DNA of 64,000 nt. It comes from Streptomyces sp. A0642 (GTDB lineage Bacteria > Actinomycetota > Actinomycetes > Streptomycetales > Streptomycetaceae). Under the pieces are notes generated by a model. The model saw only the letters and a program-made list of their open reading frames with translations. It was not told the DNA's origin and did no database searches. Shown in pieces: positions 16,735 through 25,204 of this stretch. Both the position numbers and the translations under genes were made by a program. Position 1 is the stretch's first letter; each line of letters begins with the position of its first letter. The stretch spans positions 1-64,000 of the forward strand of contig NZ_SSBL01000019.1 in the NCBI RefSeq assembly GCF_004795105.1, read 5' to 3'.

Positions 16735-18195
16735 TCAGGCGGCCAGGTACATCATCTGCGACTCGCGAGCCCGGCGGGTGAGCTCGTCGTAGTCCAAATC
16801 GTCATCGAGGAGCATGAACCGGCCGTCGTCGGCGACCACCAGCCCGTCGATGATCTCGCCGGTCATCGGGTCGACGACCATGCCGTCCACGACGTAGCCG
16901 GGCTTGACCTCGTCCCCACGGATCGGAATGACGTTGGACGCGCGACGCTCCCGCATCCGGGGAATGACCATGCCGCGCCACACCGCGCGCTCGTCCTGGT
17001 GACGCTGCTGACGGCGCCAGGACGTTCCGTACGTGCCGACCTCGGCCGCCACCTGGTCCCAGCCTTCCCAGACCCCCTGGAGGGCCGCACGGGTCGTCTG
17101 AGTGAGTTCCCAGATGCCGTTGATGCAGAAGGCCAGGCCGTGCTCTGCAAGGCGGTTGAGGTGCCGGTAGGCCGTGGCCTGGCTGACCGTGGCGGCCTCG
17201 ATCAGCTCGGACACGGACTGCTGGTCACGCAGATGCAGAGCGGCCACGAGCTTCAGGGAGGACGAGCCCAGACCTCGGTGGGCGAACGCGTCAAGGCCCA
17301 TGAGGCGGCCAACGACAGCACCGTCCAGCTCACCGTTTCTCAGCTCTGACACACTCGATGTGCCCCCCTCAGGCTGCGCCCCCATGGAGGTGGGTCGTTG
17401 CTGAGAAGGGCCGTCCAGCAGGATCCAGGTCGAGCCCTTGTCACCGGATCCGACCTCCGTGCACTGCAACCAGCGGGGCAGACGCTTCGTTGCACAGAGG
17501 TAAGCGGTGCGCGCGGTGCATCCGGCGATCTCTGCGGCCTCGCGGTGGGAGAGCGTGTACTTGCGGCCTCCGGCGCGGTAGGCGGCGTGCCAGTGGGCCA
17601 TCATCACCCGCATGGCGCTGGAGCCAGCGGTGCCTTTCCAGTGTGCGGAGGCGATGCGGTCGCGCAGGGCGAGAAGATCGAAGTGGGCGTCGGGCCGGGA
17701 GGCGATGATGCGAGTGTCGCCGACGAGGTCCTGGGCGCGTTCCCAGACGCGTTCGAGGTAAGTGACGCCGTGCTGACGGCCCTTGCGGTGGACCATGTTC
17801 CGGGCGTTGTTCCCGGCCTTCGCGGGCGTGTCGAGCATCGCTTCCACGAACTGGGACTGGCCCCACCCGAACCGGACGCACGCGGTGGCCACGGCAGCCG
17901 TGACGGCGTGACGGTGGTCGGACTTCTTGTGCTTACTGCTGCTGCGGTCGGTGGTTCCGTAGCGCTGTTCCTCGTCACCCTCGATCATCAGCGCGGTCAT
18001 GCGCTGAGAGAGAGCGGGGAAGCGCCGGAACCAGTGATGCGGGTGCAGTTCAGAGTGTTCGGAGACAGCAGTGGTTCCGAAAACATGGCCGAGATTTGTG
18101 TCACAGGTGGCGTGCGGCACGGGGCCGCGACCCGTAAAATGGTCGAGCACGGAAGTTGGTGCCTCTTTCTCAGGGAAGGTCCGACCACCGTGCAA
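16735..18195 (-). CDS. HTH-containing replication or regulatory-type protein
   Basis: Up to 486 aa; the start is unresolved. The TTG at 18195 has no ribosome-binding site, and recognisable sequence begins near 18045 (HHWFRRFPALSQRMT). Two HTH-like units are visible: one near 215-245 (SHREAAEIAGCTARTAYLCATKRLPRW) and a winged-type one near 305-350 (VSELIEAATVSQATAYRHLNRLAEHG, ending in INGIWELT). The acidic C-terminus contains a repeated VVDGMVVDPMTGEIIDGLVV segment. The architecture resembles plasmid initiators or MarR/ArsR-like regulators fused to another DNA-binding domain. The right arm of the 48-bp inverted repeat lies inside the gene. Confidence 0.75.
   Translation of the reverse strand: MHGGRTFPEKEAPTSVLDHFTGRGPVPHATCDTNLGHVFGTTAVSEHSELHPHHWFRRFPALSQRMTALMIEGDEEQRYGTTDRSSSKHKKSDHRHAVTAAVATACVRFGWGQSQFVEAMLDTPAKAGNNARNMVHRKGRQHGVTYLERVWERAQDLVGDTRIIASRPDAHFDLLALRDRIASAHWKGTAGSSAMRVMMAHWHAAYRAGGRKYTLSHREAAEIAGCTARTAYLCATKRLPRWLQCTEVGSGDKGSTWILLDGPSQQRPTSMGAQPEGGTSSVSELRNGELDGAVVGRLMGLDAFAHRGLGSSSLKLVAALHLRDQQSVSELIEAATVSQATAYRHLNRLAEHGLAFCINGIWELTQTTRAALQGVWEGWDQVAAEVGTYGTSWRRQQRHQDERAVWRGMVIPRMRERRASNVIPIRGDEVKPGYVVDGMVVDPMTGEIIDGLVVADDGRFMLLDDDLDYDELTRRARESQMMYLAA
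17360..17407 (-). repeat. Right arm of 48-bp perfect inverted repeat
   Basis: Lies inside the HTH gene, between its two HTH units, and is inverted relative to 16329-16376. Recombination between the arms would invert 16377-17359 and replace the C-terminal third of the protein with a stop two codons into the new sequence. Confidence 0.95.
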
Positions 18196-18393
18196 GTGAC
18201 GGTCAGACCGTAGGTCGCGTTGCTTGGGGGTTCGATCCCTGGCGGGTCAATCGAACTCCTCCACTGGAAGCGGTCTTGGCGGACGTACTTCCGGTGATGA
18301 GACCCCTTAGCGGGGTCGGCTTACCGCTTACGCGGCGAGGGGCGTCAGGGAGTGAATCAGACTCCGGGCGCCCCTCCAGCTTTTTCGTCTACG
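18143..18393 (+). ncRNA. Candidate structured non-coding RNA
   Basis: Approximate limits. Elements seen: GCACGG/CCGTGC (18147-18152 with 18187-18192); ACGGT/ACCGT (near 18199-18211); a T-loop-like GGTTCGATCC (18229-18238); AAGCGGT/ACCGCTT (18268-18274 with 18323-18329); GACCCC/GGGGTC (18301-18306 with 18312-18317); and a terminal hairpin with an 8-bp outer and 5-bp inner stem (18337-18376), followed by TTTTT at 18381-18385. CCGACC at 18181 can also pair with GGTCGG at 18314, with a bulged U and adjoining GGAAGGT and CTTA, as in the P4 helix of RNase P RNA. A TAAAAT hexamer at 18135-18140 could be its -10. No coding gene fits the region 18196-18661. Confidence 0.45.
18337..18385 (+). terminator. 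Intrinsic terminator-like hairpin
   Basis: The outer stem GAGGGGCG/CGCCCCTC encloses a second perfect stem GGAGT/ACTCC with a 7-base loop. A run of five T begins five bases after the stem. It would end a plus-strand transcript from the structured region, before the DinG-like gene. Confidence 0.6.
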
Positions 18394-18661
18394 ACCCATG
18401 CGAGCTCCCTTGGCGGTCGGGCACGCATACGCGCCCGGCAGTGTGGTGGTGGACCGTGAGTGGCGGGTACCGGCCCGAGGCCATTCAACAGCATGGAGAC
18501 CCCGATTGGGGAGCCGGTGTCCTCAAGAGCCTGGTCGGCGGCCCGTAGCGGCGTGTCCTCAGGCCCGGAATTGGTGAAGATCATTTCGAGCTTTCAGGCA
18601 GACGAGCGGGCTAATCTCCAGCTACCGCCAAGACTTCACCCACCGCCAAGGGGTCCCGTTC
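18394..18661 (+). promoter_or_regulatory. Leader of DinG-like helicase gene with repeated motif
   Basis: About 270 bp without a gene. Two copies of ACCGCCAAG at 18624 and 18642 point toward the start codon at 18662, the second merging into an AAGGGG ribosome-binding site. A copy in the opposite orientation (CCTTGGCGGT, near 18409) points toward the minus-strand HTH gene. CTAATCT near 18611 is a possible -10. Confidence 0.5.
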
Positions 18662-20734
18662 ATGCCCGCGTCAACACCTCCAACGACGTTCGCGTCAGCC
18701 CAGACCATCCTTGCCCAGCGCCTGCCGGGCTACCGCCGCCGCCCCCAGCAGGAGGCACTGGCCTCCGCAATCGAGCAGACCTTCAGCACCGGAACGCACC
18801 TTCTCGCGGAAGCAGGCACCGGCACCGGCAAGTCCCTCGGCGCGCTGATCCCGGCCATCCTGGCCGTGACGAGCTCGGACGAGAGGCGCCGCTACGTCGT
18901 TGCGACATCGACCAACGCGCTCCTCACGCAGTACGCCGGGAACGACCTCCCCTTCCTGGAGAAGGAGCTCGGCGATGCCGGAGTCCACTTCACCTGGGCC
19001 CCGCTCAAGGGCATCGGCAACTTCCTGTGCCTGTCGAAGATCAGCGAGAGCCCCCGGGTCGAGAACCTCCGCGAACTGTGCGAGGAGATCGCCCCGGACG
19101 ACAACGGCCAGCGTTCGCACACCGGCGACCGCAACGATGTGAAGACGCCGCTGCGGCCGGGGGAGTGGAACCTGCTGGCCTCCACGTCCAGCGAATGCCC
19201 CGGCGCGTCGAAGTGCGCGATGGCCGCCGAATGCTTCGGCATGCTCCACAAGGCCGCCTCCAAGGAGGCCGACATCGTCATCACGAACACGGCGATCGTC
19301 ATGACCGACGTCAAGCTCAACAGGCAGATCCGCGAGGGCAGCAAGAGCGGCGAGGGTGCCCACATCCTCCTCGACCAGTACGACGGCCTGATCATCGACG
19401 AGGCCCACGAACTGCAGGAGACCGCCACCCGCTTCCTCGGCTTCGAACTGCGCCAGGGCGGCATCACCACCTACCTCGACCAGGCCGCCAGCTTCATTGA
19501 GCTCCACAGCGATACCGGCACCACCGCGCCGGACAAGCAGGCAGCAGTCCTCGGCTACCTTGACTCGCTCGGCCAGATCATCACCACCGCCCTCGACGGC
19601 GAGAAGACCCTCCTCGTCGACTCGGCCTTCATCGAGGAGCACGCCCAGCTTCTGCTCCGCATCTACAGCGAGGTGGAGGAGGTCGCCCGACTCGTGCAGA
19701 AGACGCGGATCGAGCACGGATCGAACAAGAAGCAGAGCGACACCAAGGAACGCCTCGCCAAGGTCGGGCAGAACCTCCTTGCAGAGCTCAAGGAGATCCT
19801 GCTCGCCGACCCGGCAGAAATCGTCCGCTGGGCCGAGACCTACACGCTGGAGCGGACGAACACCCGCACCCCCGAGCAGACCCGATGGGTCATCAAGACC
19901 GCCCCGATCAACGTCGGCCCGTACCTGCGCGAGGAGCTCTGGGACACCGTCCCGGCCGTCCTCATGTCCGCCACCATGAGCGCGGGCAGCGGACCCAACC
20001 GCTTCGACTACATCGCCCGGACCCTCGGCCTCGAAGGCGCCCAGACACTTGACGTCGGCACCCCCTTCGACTACCCGAAGCAGTCCCTGCTCTACGTACC
20101 GGACTCCAGCAGCCCTTCCCCCAACAAGGCGACCCGCGAAGCCTGGGCAACCTGGGTCCCCGAGGCCACCATGGAACTGATCCGCGCCGCCGGTGGGGGA
20201 GCCATGCTGCTCTACACCAGCCGCACGTCCATGGAGACCGCACACCGCAACCTCGCCCCGCGCCTGGCCGCCAACGGCATCACCTCGTACATCCAGGGCG
20301 GCGACCTCACCAACAAGCAGATCGCCGAACGCTTCCGCGACAACGTCGACTCCGTGCTCTTCGGCCTGAAGTCCTTCATGGTCGGCGTCGACTTCCCCGG
20401 CCGCACCTGCCGCCTCGTCGTCATCGACAAGCTGCCGTTCGCCGTCCCCACCGACCCGATCAACGCAGCCCGGGTCGACGCCCTGGAAGCCCAGGGCGGC
20501 AACTCCTTCGCCGACCTGGCCATCCCCGAGATGACCCTCACCCTGCAGCAGGCATTCGGCCGCCTCATCCGCAGCGTCAACGACTACGGCGTCGTCGCCA
20601 TCATGGACTCCCGGCTCAACAGCTGGTGGGGAAAGAACATCGTCCGGTCACTGCCCGACGCCCCGGTTCGAAGCTCTTTCGCCGACGTGCAGACCTTCTT
20701 CGACCTCCAGGCCGCCATCCCTGCCGCCGCGTAA
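18662..20734 (+). CDS. XPD/DinG-like superfamily 2 helicase
   Basis: 690 aa. Walker A AGTGTGKS at 51-58; a DEAH box (IIDEAHEL) near 245; motif III as MSATMS near 435; late motifs FMVGVDFPG and QAFGRLIRS. Between motifs I and II lie Cys residues (in NFLCLSK and in SECPGASKCAMAAEC) placed like the iron-sulfur cluster ligands of XPD/DinG helicases. These 5'-3' helicases unwind D-loops, R-loops and bubble structures. ATG with AAGGGG upstream. It opens the replication block. Confidence 0.88.
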   Translation: MPASTPPTTFASAQTILAQRLPGYRRRPQQEALASAIEQTFSTGTHLLAEAGTGTGKSLGALIPAILAVTSSDERRRYVVATSTNALLTQYAGNDLPFLEKELGDAGVHFTWAPLKGIGNFLCLSKISESPRVENLRELCEEIAPDDNGQRSHTGDRNDVKTPLRPGEWNLLASTSSECPGASKCAMAAECFGMLHKAASKEADIVITNTAIVMTDVKLNRQIREGSKSGEGAHILLDQYDGLIIDEAHELQETATRFLGFELRQGGITTYLDQAASFIELHSDTGTTAPDKQAAVLGYLDSLGQIITTALDGEKTLLVDSAFIEEHAQLLLRIYSEVEEVARLVQKTRIEHGSNKKQSDTKERLAKVGQNLLAELKEILLADPAEIVRWAETYTLERTNTRTPEQTRWVIKTAPINVGPYLREELWDTVPAVLMSATMSAGSGPNRFDYIARTLGLEGAQTLDVGTPFDYPKQSLLYVPDSSSPSPNKATREAWATWVPEATMELIRAAGGGAMLLYTSRTSMETAHRNLAPRLAANGITSYIQGGDLTNKQIAERFRDNVDSVLFGLKSFMVGVDFPGRTCRLVVIDKLPFAVPTDPINAARVDALEAQGGNSFADLAIPEMTLTLQQAFGRLIRSVNDYGVVAIMDSRLNSWWGKNIVRSLPDAPVRSSFADVQTFFDLQAAIPAAA

Positions 20735-20826
20735 TCCGTTTCGCGGAACGCTGCGAGATTCCCCAACTTCGGGTAATGTGGATTCCACGCCAAGGCAAGA
20801 CCCGCCAAAAATGCAGGAGAACACCC
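20735..20826 (+). promoter_or_regulatory. Promoter-like intergenic region
   Basis: 92 bp. A GGGTAATGT hexamer region near 20771-20779 is a plausible -10, and two related motif copies (ACGCCAAGG and CCCGCCAAA) lie between it and the start at 20827. GGAG precedes the ATG. Confidence 0.45.
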
Positions 20827-21567
20827 ATGTCTGCTACCGCCGCACTCGTCCCCGTCTACGACGTCGACAAGGCCATCGTCCGTCTCCAGGGTGACCTCAA
20901 CGGCAGCCTGAGCTCCCTGCTTGCAGAGCTCGCCACCATCCCCGTTCCGGAGACGCAGCCCTCCTCCAAGATGCCCGTCCCGGTCGCGGAGCGTCTCGGC
21001 GAGACCCTGATGCGCGCCGTCTCCCAGCTGCCCAAGGTCTTCGGAAGCGTCAAGCCTCCGGCCAGCCGCCGCAAGCTCTTCAAGTCCGAGCTGGCCAAGC
21101 TGGAAGCGGAAAAGATGATGATCGATCAGTCGATCAAGGCGCTCGGTGCCCGCAAGGACGAAATCCACGCAATGCTCAGCGTCCACTTCGATGTCGTCGC
21201 AGAGGAGGCCAAGATCGTCGACGAAAACGCGCCCAAGGATGCCAAGGGTCACTACCTCATCGCATCCCCCGGCAACCCGGAGAAGGCGCCGATCGATGGA
21301 TCCTCCCAGGAATTCACCCGCGAGCGTACCGGCGACAAGGTCATCTTCAACGCCGCCCGCCTGGAGGTGCTCTACCGCGACGGTGAGATCAGCCGCGCCG
21401 ACTACCTCGCCTGCACCCGCCCCAACACCGGCCGCGTCTTCGACGAAGAGAAGCTCAGCGCCATGCTCCTCACGAAGACCAAGCGCGCACGCGGGAAGCG
21501 CCTGATCGACCTCATCGGCGACTTCAAGCGGGGAACCAACTCCATCAACCTGCGCGCCGTGAAGTAG
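20827..21567 (+). CDS. Conserved-type phage protein, helical, unknown function
   Basis: 246 aa. The start at 20827 follows CAGGAGAAC. Residues 75-130 are strongly helical and probably coiled coil (FKSELAKLEAEKMMIDQSIKALGARKDE). The C-terminal part is basic (KTKRARGKRLIDLIGDF) and may bind nucleic acid. No family was recognised. A strong hairpin follows the gene. Its place between a helicase and the flap exonuclease suggests a replication accessory role. Confidence 0.65.
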   Translation: MSATAALVPVYDVDKAIVRLQGDLNGSLSSLLAELATIPVPETQPSSKMPVPVAERLGETLMRAVSQLPKVFGSVKPPASRRKLFKSELAKLEAEKMMIDQSIKALGARKDEIHAMLSVHFDVVAEEAKIVDENAPKDAKGHYLIASPGNPEKAPIDGSSQEFTRERTGDKVIFNAARLEVLYRDGEISRADYLACTRPNTGRVFDEEKLSAMLLTKTKRARGKRLIDLIGDFKRGTNSINLRAVK

Positions 21568-21597
21568 TAAGCCCATTCCACGCACACAATATGCACA

Positions 21598-21637
21598 GCC
21601 TCTACCTCCGCCCGGCCCCCCGGACGGAGGTAGAGGC
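21598..21637 (+). terminator. 13-bp perfect hairpin before the next gene
   Basis: GCCTCTACCTCCG pairs exactly with CGGAGGTAGAGGC around a 14-base loop. No T-run follows; GGAGA and the next ATG start 5 and 14 bases later. It could terminate or attenuate transcription, or control access to the downstream ribosome-binding site. Confidence 0.6.
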
Positions 21638-21650
21638 ATATGGAGAACCC

Positions 21651-22112
21651 ATGCCGCAGACGATGGAGCCCATCATCATCGACCAGCCACCAGACCACCG
21701 GACCGCCAACCCGAGAACCGGCGACTACCTCCTGTACGACGACGACTTCGCGAAGGAGACCGACCCCAAGTACCAGCCCATCGATCCCACCCAGACGCTC
21801 TACGTCCCGCACTTCCCGGTCGGAGAGGTCAGCCGCTGGATCCTGGGCAAGAACCTCGACTGGCTGAAGTACCAGCTCAAGAAGACCCCCCTGCGATATG
21901 GCAACACCACCCTGGTCTTCCGCATGGTTCCCGGCCGGACGGGAACTGAACGCCGCCTGACCCTTGCCGACATCGAACGGCTCGCCTGGGCCCTCAACGA
22001 ACGAGGAGCGATCGACGGATTCGAGCTCCGCCAGGCCAGCGACATCCTTGTCGCCGTCGCCCGACAGTACGGCGTCGGATCCCTCGACCCCGAGAAGAGC
22101 AACCACTCATGA
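21651..22112 (+). CDS. Phage protein of unknown function
   Basis: 153 aa. ATG at 21651 preceded by GGAGA at a spacing of 5. Mixed alpha/beta composition with a basic middle (DWLKYQLKKTPLRYG) and no recognised motif. The 3' end overlaps the flap exonuclease start (ATGA), so the two genes are translationally coupled and probably work in the same process. Confidence 0.65.
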   Translation: MPQTMEPIIIDQPPDHRTANPRTGDYLLYDDDFAKETDPKYQPIDPTQTLYVPHFPVGEVSRWILGKNLDWLKYQLKKTPLRYGNTTLVFRMVPGRTGTERRLTLADIERLAWALNERGAIDGFELRQASDILVAVARQYGVGSLDPEKSNHS

Positions 22113-22981
22113 GACCCGCCCTCCTCATCGACGGCAACAACGTTCTCGTCCGCGCCGTCGAAGCCACCCGCCGCGTCGCCATGCACAGCCCCGGCGGAGT
22201 CGACACCAGCGCCCTCGTCTCCACCGTCGCCACCCTCTCCAGGTACATCCGCGAGGAGACCCCCAGCCAGGTCGTCGTCCTGTGGGACACCGGCGTCGGC
22301 TGGCGCAACCGCATCTACCCCGAGTACAAGGCCAACCGCCCCCAGACGACCGACGACTACCGCAGCCACTCCCGCAAGCTCGTCACCGAGTTCCTCGACC
22401 TCGCAGGCATACCCCAGCAGAGCCTCCCCGACTACGAGGCCGACGACCTCATTGCCGCACACTGGAGAGCCTCCGACAGGCCCCTCATCATCCTGTCCAA
22501 CGACAAGGACATGCTCCAGCTCACCGGATACACCCCCAAGGGCCAGCCCTGCGGACAGATCCGGCTCTCCAGCTCCGACACCCCCACCGACCGGTGGACC
22601 GCAGCCCGCGTCACCGAGCACTACGGCTGCACCCCGGAGCAGCTGCCGGTTGCGATGTCCCTGGCGGGGGACACCAGCGACAACATTCCCGGCGTCCCCC
22701 GCATCGGCATGAAAACCGCCGTCAAGCACCTCGCGGCCGCCGGATGGGACCTCGACGCCGTCACCCACCAAGGCATCCAGGATCACCGGGCCGAGATCGC
22801 CGTCTACCAACAACTCGTCGACCTCCGCTCCAACGGCATGCAGCCACAAGTCCAGCGCATCCCCTTCTTCATGCCCACCGTCCCCGGCCCCGACAGCGCA
22901 TGGCGCAAGCTCCATGCCTTCTGCGAGCACCACGGACTGCGCCGGATCGGCGCGCAGCTGGCCTCCCGCCAACTCTGGTAG
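22109..22981 (+). CDS. 5'-3' flap exonuclease (PIN/FEN family)
   Basis: 290 aa. It opens with the strand LLIDGNNVLVRA carrying the first metal-binding Asp. A YPEYKANR motif lies near 70, then DYEADDLIAA (about 108) and SNDKDMLQL (about 132) with the clustered acidic residues of Pol I-type 5' nucleases. A helix-hairpin-helix motif follows (LAGDTSDNIPGVPRIGMKTA, about 190-209). This matches stand-alone phage RNase H/FEN proteins (T5 D15, T4 RNase H), which remove RNA primers and flaps. Confidence 0.92.
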   Translation: MRPALLIDGNNVLVRAVEATRRVAMHSPGGVDTSALVSTVATLSRYIREETPSQVVVLWDTGVGWRNRIYPEYKANRPQTTDDYRSHSRKLVTEFLDLAGIPQQSLPDYEADDLIAAHWRASDRPLIILSNDKDMLQLTGYTPKGQPCGQIRLSSSDTPTDRWTAARVTEHYGCTPEQLPVAMSLAGDTSDNIPGVPRIGMKTAVKHLAAAGWDLDAVTHQGIQDHRAEIAVYQQLVDLRSNGMQPQVQRIPFFMPTVPGPDSAWRKLHAFCEHHGLRRIGAQLASRQLW

Positions 22982-23101
22982 GCCAACGCTTGCTCTTGCC
23001 ACACCCGGCCGGATAGCTTCAAGGAGCCCCACCGCCAAGGGGGCCTCACCAGCGGAACTCCGCCAGTTCCGCCCCAGCCACCGCCAGGTTGGAGCTCCTG
23101 C
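22982..23101 (+). promoter_or_regulatory. Promoter and motif array before 23102 gene
   Basis: 120 bp. TTGCTC with TAGCTT 18 bases later (22990-23019) is a plausible promoter pair. ACCGCCAAGG (23031) and ACCGCCAGG (23080) point toward the start codon, with a weaker CTCCGCCAG between them. Confidence 0.5.
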
Positions 23102-23518
23102 ATGCTGCTCAACTTCTCCGCCGACGCCGCCTACGGCAAAACCGCCGTCCAGCCGGTCCGGATGCCCATCCCGCCCATGCCCTCCACCCAGCCGGTCCCG
23201 ATGCCGTCCTACTCGGCGGCCGCCACAGACCTCATGGACACGCCCACCGACTGGACCTGGCGGCAGCTCCGCGACTACGTCATGCGCTCCGTCGCCGAAC
23301 GCCACGGCCCCCAGCCCACCGGCGACGAGATCAAGACCACCGCGATCTTCCAGTCCTTCCACAAACGCTGGGGCGCCCTCGCCGGACCTATCGCCCGGTT
23401 CGCCTTCGAGCAGCAGGACGGCTACTGGCGCTCCGCTCCCGTCACCGCCACCCGCTTCACCAAGGGCTCCGACGAGTACTTTGCGGCGCCGATCGCAGAG
23501 AGACTCACCAGTGCCTGA
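23102..23518 (+). CDS. Phage protein of unknown function
   Basis: 138 aa. ATG at 23102 after TTGGAG. The Pro/Met-rich N-terminus is followed by a helical segment (WTWRQLRDYVMRSVAERHG). A second helical segment contains Trp (SFHKRWGALAG), vaguely like a DNA-binding or protein-docking domain. It overlaps the next gene by 8 bases. Unrecognised. Confidence 0.6.
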   Translation: MLLNFSADAAYGKTAVQPVRMPIPPMPSTQPVPMPSYSAAATDLMDTPTDWTWRQLRDYVMRSVAERHGPQPTGDEIKTTAIFQSFHKRWGALAGPIARFAFEQQDGYWRSAPVTATRFTKGSDEYFAAPIAERLTSA

Positions 23519-23810
23519 CACCCTCGACTTCAGCAAGACGCTCCGGCCGGTCGGAGATCCGACCTGCTGCCCCGACGCCTACCTCTGCGTCACAGAGGCC
23601 CGAGCCGAGATCGAATGCCCCCGCCACGGCGGCTTCACCGTCTGCTGCAGCGCACAGAACCACATCGGCCAGAACCGTGACGCCTGGCACAGGGAGATGG
23701 ACCGCTGGGAGCAGGAACTGCTGAACAAGCACATCCTGCGCTTCAAGATTCTCAAAGCGTTCGAGCTGGAGTCCAGCCCCTTCGCTGAAACGCTCCGCAC
23801 CAACATCTGA
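23511..23810 (+). CDS. Small Cys-rich protein
   Basis: 99 aa. GTG start overlapping the stop of the previous gene. CCP, YLC, EIECPRHGG and TVCC clusters in the first 45 residues suggest one zinc site; the rest is helical (WHREMDRWEQELLNKHI). No family identified. It lies just upstream of the DnaC-like loader, which has its own N-terminal Cys cluster. Confidence 0.58.
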   Translation: MPDTLDFSKTLRPVGDPTCCPDAYLCVTEARAEIECPRHGGFTVCCSAQNHIGQNRDAWHREMDRWEQELLNKHILRFKILKAFELESSPFAETLRTNI

Positions 23811-23822
23811 CTCTCACGCCCG

Positions 23823-23855
23823 ACCGCCAACGGGCCCTCATCAAGGACCGCCACC
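23823..23855 (+). promoter_or_regulatory. Tandem ACCGCC motif before the helicase loader
   Basis: ACCGCCAAC at 23823 and ACCGCCACC at 23847, 24 bases apart, both in the direction of transcription. The second copy ends at the TTG start codon. Confidence 0.5.
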
Positions 23856-24695
23856 TTGACCGCACCACCTCCCCTCCCCACCGCGTGCATGCCGCTGTCC
23901 AACGCGGACCTGAACCGGCTCAAGAACGCCCGACCCCGCCTGTGGGACAGCCCCGACACGAGCTGCATCACCTGCCTGAAACAGAACGGCAACACCTACC
24001 GCTGGTTCGCCGACGACACCCGCGAGAGCGTCGCCACCTACGAGTGCGACTGCCGCGCGCAGTGGCTCCTGCACATGTGGCTCCTGAACGCGGGCATCGG
24101 CACCAACTACCAGAAGCTCAGCTGGAACGACGTCTCCGCCATCCCGGCCGCCGTCATTGGCCAGGTGATGGACTACGCCGAGAACGCCGCCCGCCGCGTC
24201 GCCGACGGCCGCAACCTCATCCTCTGGTCCGCGAGCCCCGGCACCGGCAAGACGCTCCTGCTGAGCCTGCTGTGCAAGTTCCTCATGATCCAGGGCATCC
24301 AGGTCCACTTCTCCCAGTTCAACGAGATCATCGACCTCTTCACCCAGTCCTGGCGCGACCAGAGCGAACGCGAGCAATGGAACCGGCGCGTACGAAATGT
24401 CGACGTCCTCGGCATTGACGACATGGGCAAGGAACACAAGGGCCGCCTGGAGATGGTCGAGGCGATGGTCGATCAGATCATCCGCGCCCGCGTCTCCGAC
24501 TCCGCCCCCACGATCATCACCACCAACCTCACCCCCGACCAGATGCTGGCGGGCTACGGCGGCTACGTCATGAGCCTGCTCACCGAACAAGCCGACTTCG
24601 TCGAGGTCACCGGCAGCGACTTCCGCCCCCGGCGCCGCGAACTCTCCCGCCAGGAAGCCGACCTCGGCCTGGCCCGACCCATTACGGCGGTATGA
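23856..24695 (+). CDS. DnaC/IstB-type AAA+ helicase loader
   Basis: 279 aa. Walker A SPGTGKT at 127-133, Walker B VLGIDDMG near 185, sensor-1-like TIITTNLT near 221 and a C-terminal basic region. Cys pairs CITC (37-40) and CDC (64-66) form a possible zinc-binding N-terminus. Family members load the replicative helicase onto ssDNA, and a DnaB-like gene lies 1 kb downstream. TTG start with AAGGA upstream. An alternative start at the in-frame ATG 30 bases later would keep all motifs. Confidence 0.88.
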   Translation: MTAPPPLPTACMPLSNADLNRLKNARPRLWDSPDTSCITCLKQNGNTYRWFADDTRESVATYECDCRAQWLLHMWLLNAGIGTNYQKLSWNDVSAIPAAVIGQVMDYAENAARRVADGRNLILWSASPGTGKTLLLSLLCKFLMIQGIQVHFSQFNEIIDLFTQSWRDQSEREQWNRRVRNVDVLGIDDMGKEHKGRLEMVEAMVDQIIRARVSDSAPTIITTNLTPDQMLAGYGGYVMSLLTEQADFVEVTGSDFRPRRRELSRQEADLGLARPITAV

Positions 24696-25204
24696 CCATG
24701 GATTTTGGCAAGCTGTCTTCTGATTCCCTGCCGATGGCCTGGCAGGCCACAGCTGACAACCAGGTAGATCGCCAGTACCCTTCCGTCCGCTCCTCCGATG
24801 AAGAGAAGCTGGCATCCGTCCGTGAGCGTGTGCGCACCGCCAGGACGGTCCTCAACGGTCTCGTTACCGCAGTGGACGAGGTCTCGAAGGTCCTTCAAGC
24901 CCCCGAGGCTGAGTTGGCAACAGCTCGGCAGGCGCTCATTGACCTTCAGCGCCGCAACGACGCCCTCATCCTGGAGGCTCGGCGGCAGAAGCAGCGCGCC
25001 ACCGAGGCCGAGAAGGTCCAGACCCGTCTCGTTGCCGGGCAGAAGCCCGTCGAAGCTCTGCGCTACTCCAAGCGGAAGCTCCTCGGCCTCACGAACAGCG
25101 ACGGAGAGATCGGCGGCATTGCCATGCTCATCGGCATGGTCGCCGACGACCTGGAACGCCTGGAATCCGACCCCGGCCCGGACCGATCCACCGAGGCGGT
25201 ATGA
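24692..25204 (+). CDS. Coiled-coil protein, paralogue A
   Basis: 170 aa. A long helical region at 35-130 with heptad-like spacing (LATARQALIDLQRRNDALILEARRQ) is followed by a conserved-looking end (GGIAMLIGMVADDLERLE). The next gene has the same layout and the same end segment, so the two are tandem paralogues. Both lie between helicase loader and helicase with 4-base overlaps, which suggests a structural or regulatory role in helicase loading. No family recognised. Confidence 0.62.
   Translation: MTMDFGKLSSDSLPMAWQATADNQVDRQYPSVRSSDEEKLASVRERVRTARTVLNGLVTAVDEVSKVLQAPEAELATARQALIDLQRRNDALILEARRQKQRATEAEKVQTRLVAGQKPVEALRYSKRKLLGLTNSDGEIGGIAMLIGMVADDLERLESDPGPDRSTEAV

Noticed and set aside
18221..18250. 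tRNA gene suggested by a T-loop-like GGTTCGATCC and GACCCG/CGGGTC ends
   Set aside because: The T-stem has two mismatches, no D-arm or anticodon arm fits, and the distance between the ends (about 118 nt) is too long for a tRNA without a variable arm.
18290..18325. Hammerhead-like sequence (TGATGAG followed by a hairpin)
   Set aside because: The required GAAA after stem II is missing (GGC is present instead), so it is not a hammerhead ribozyme.
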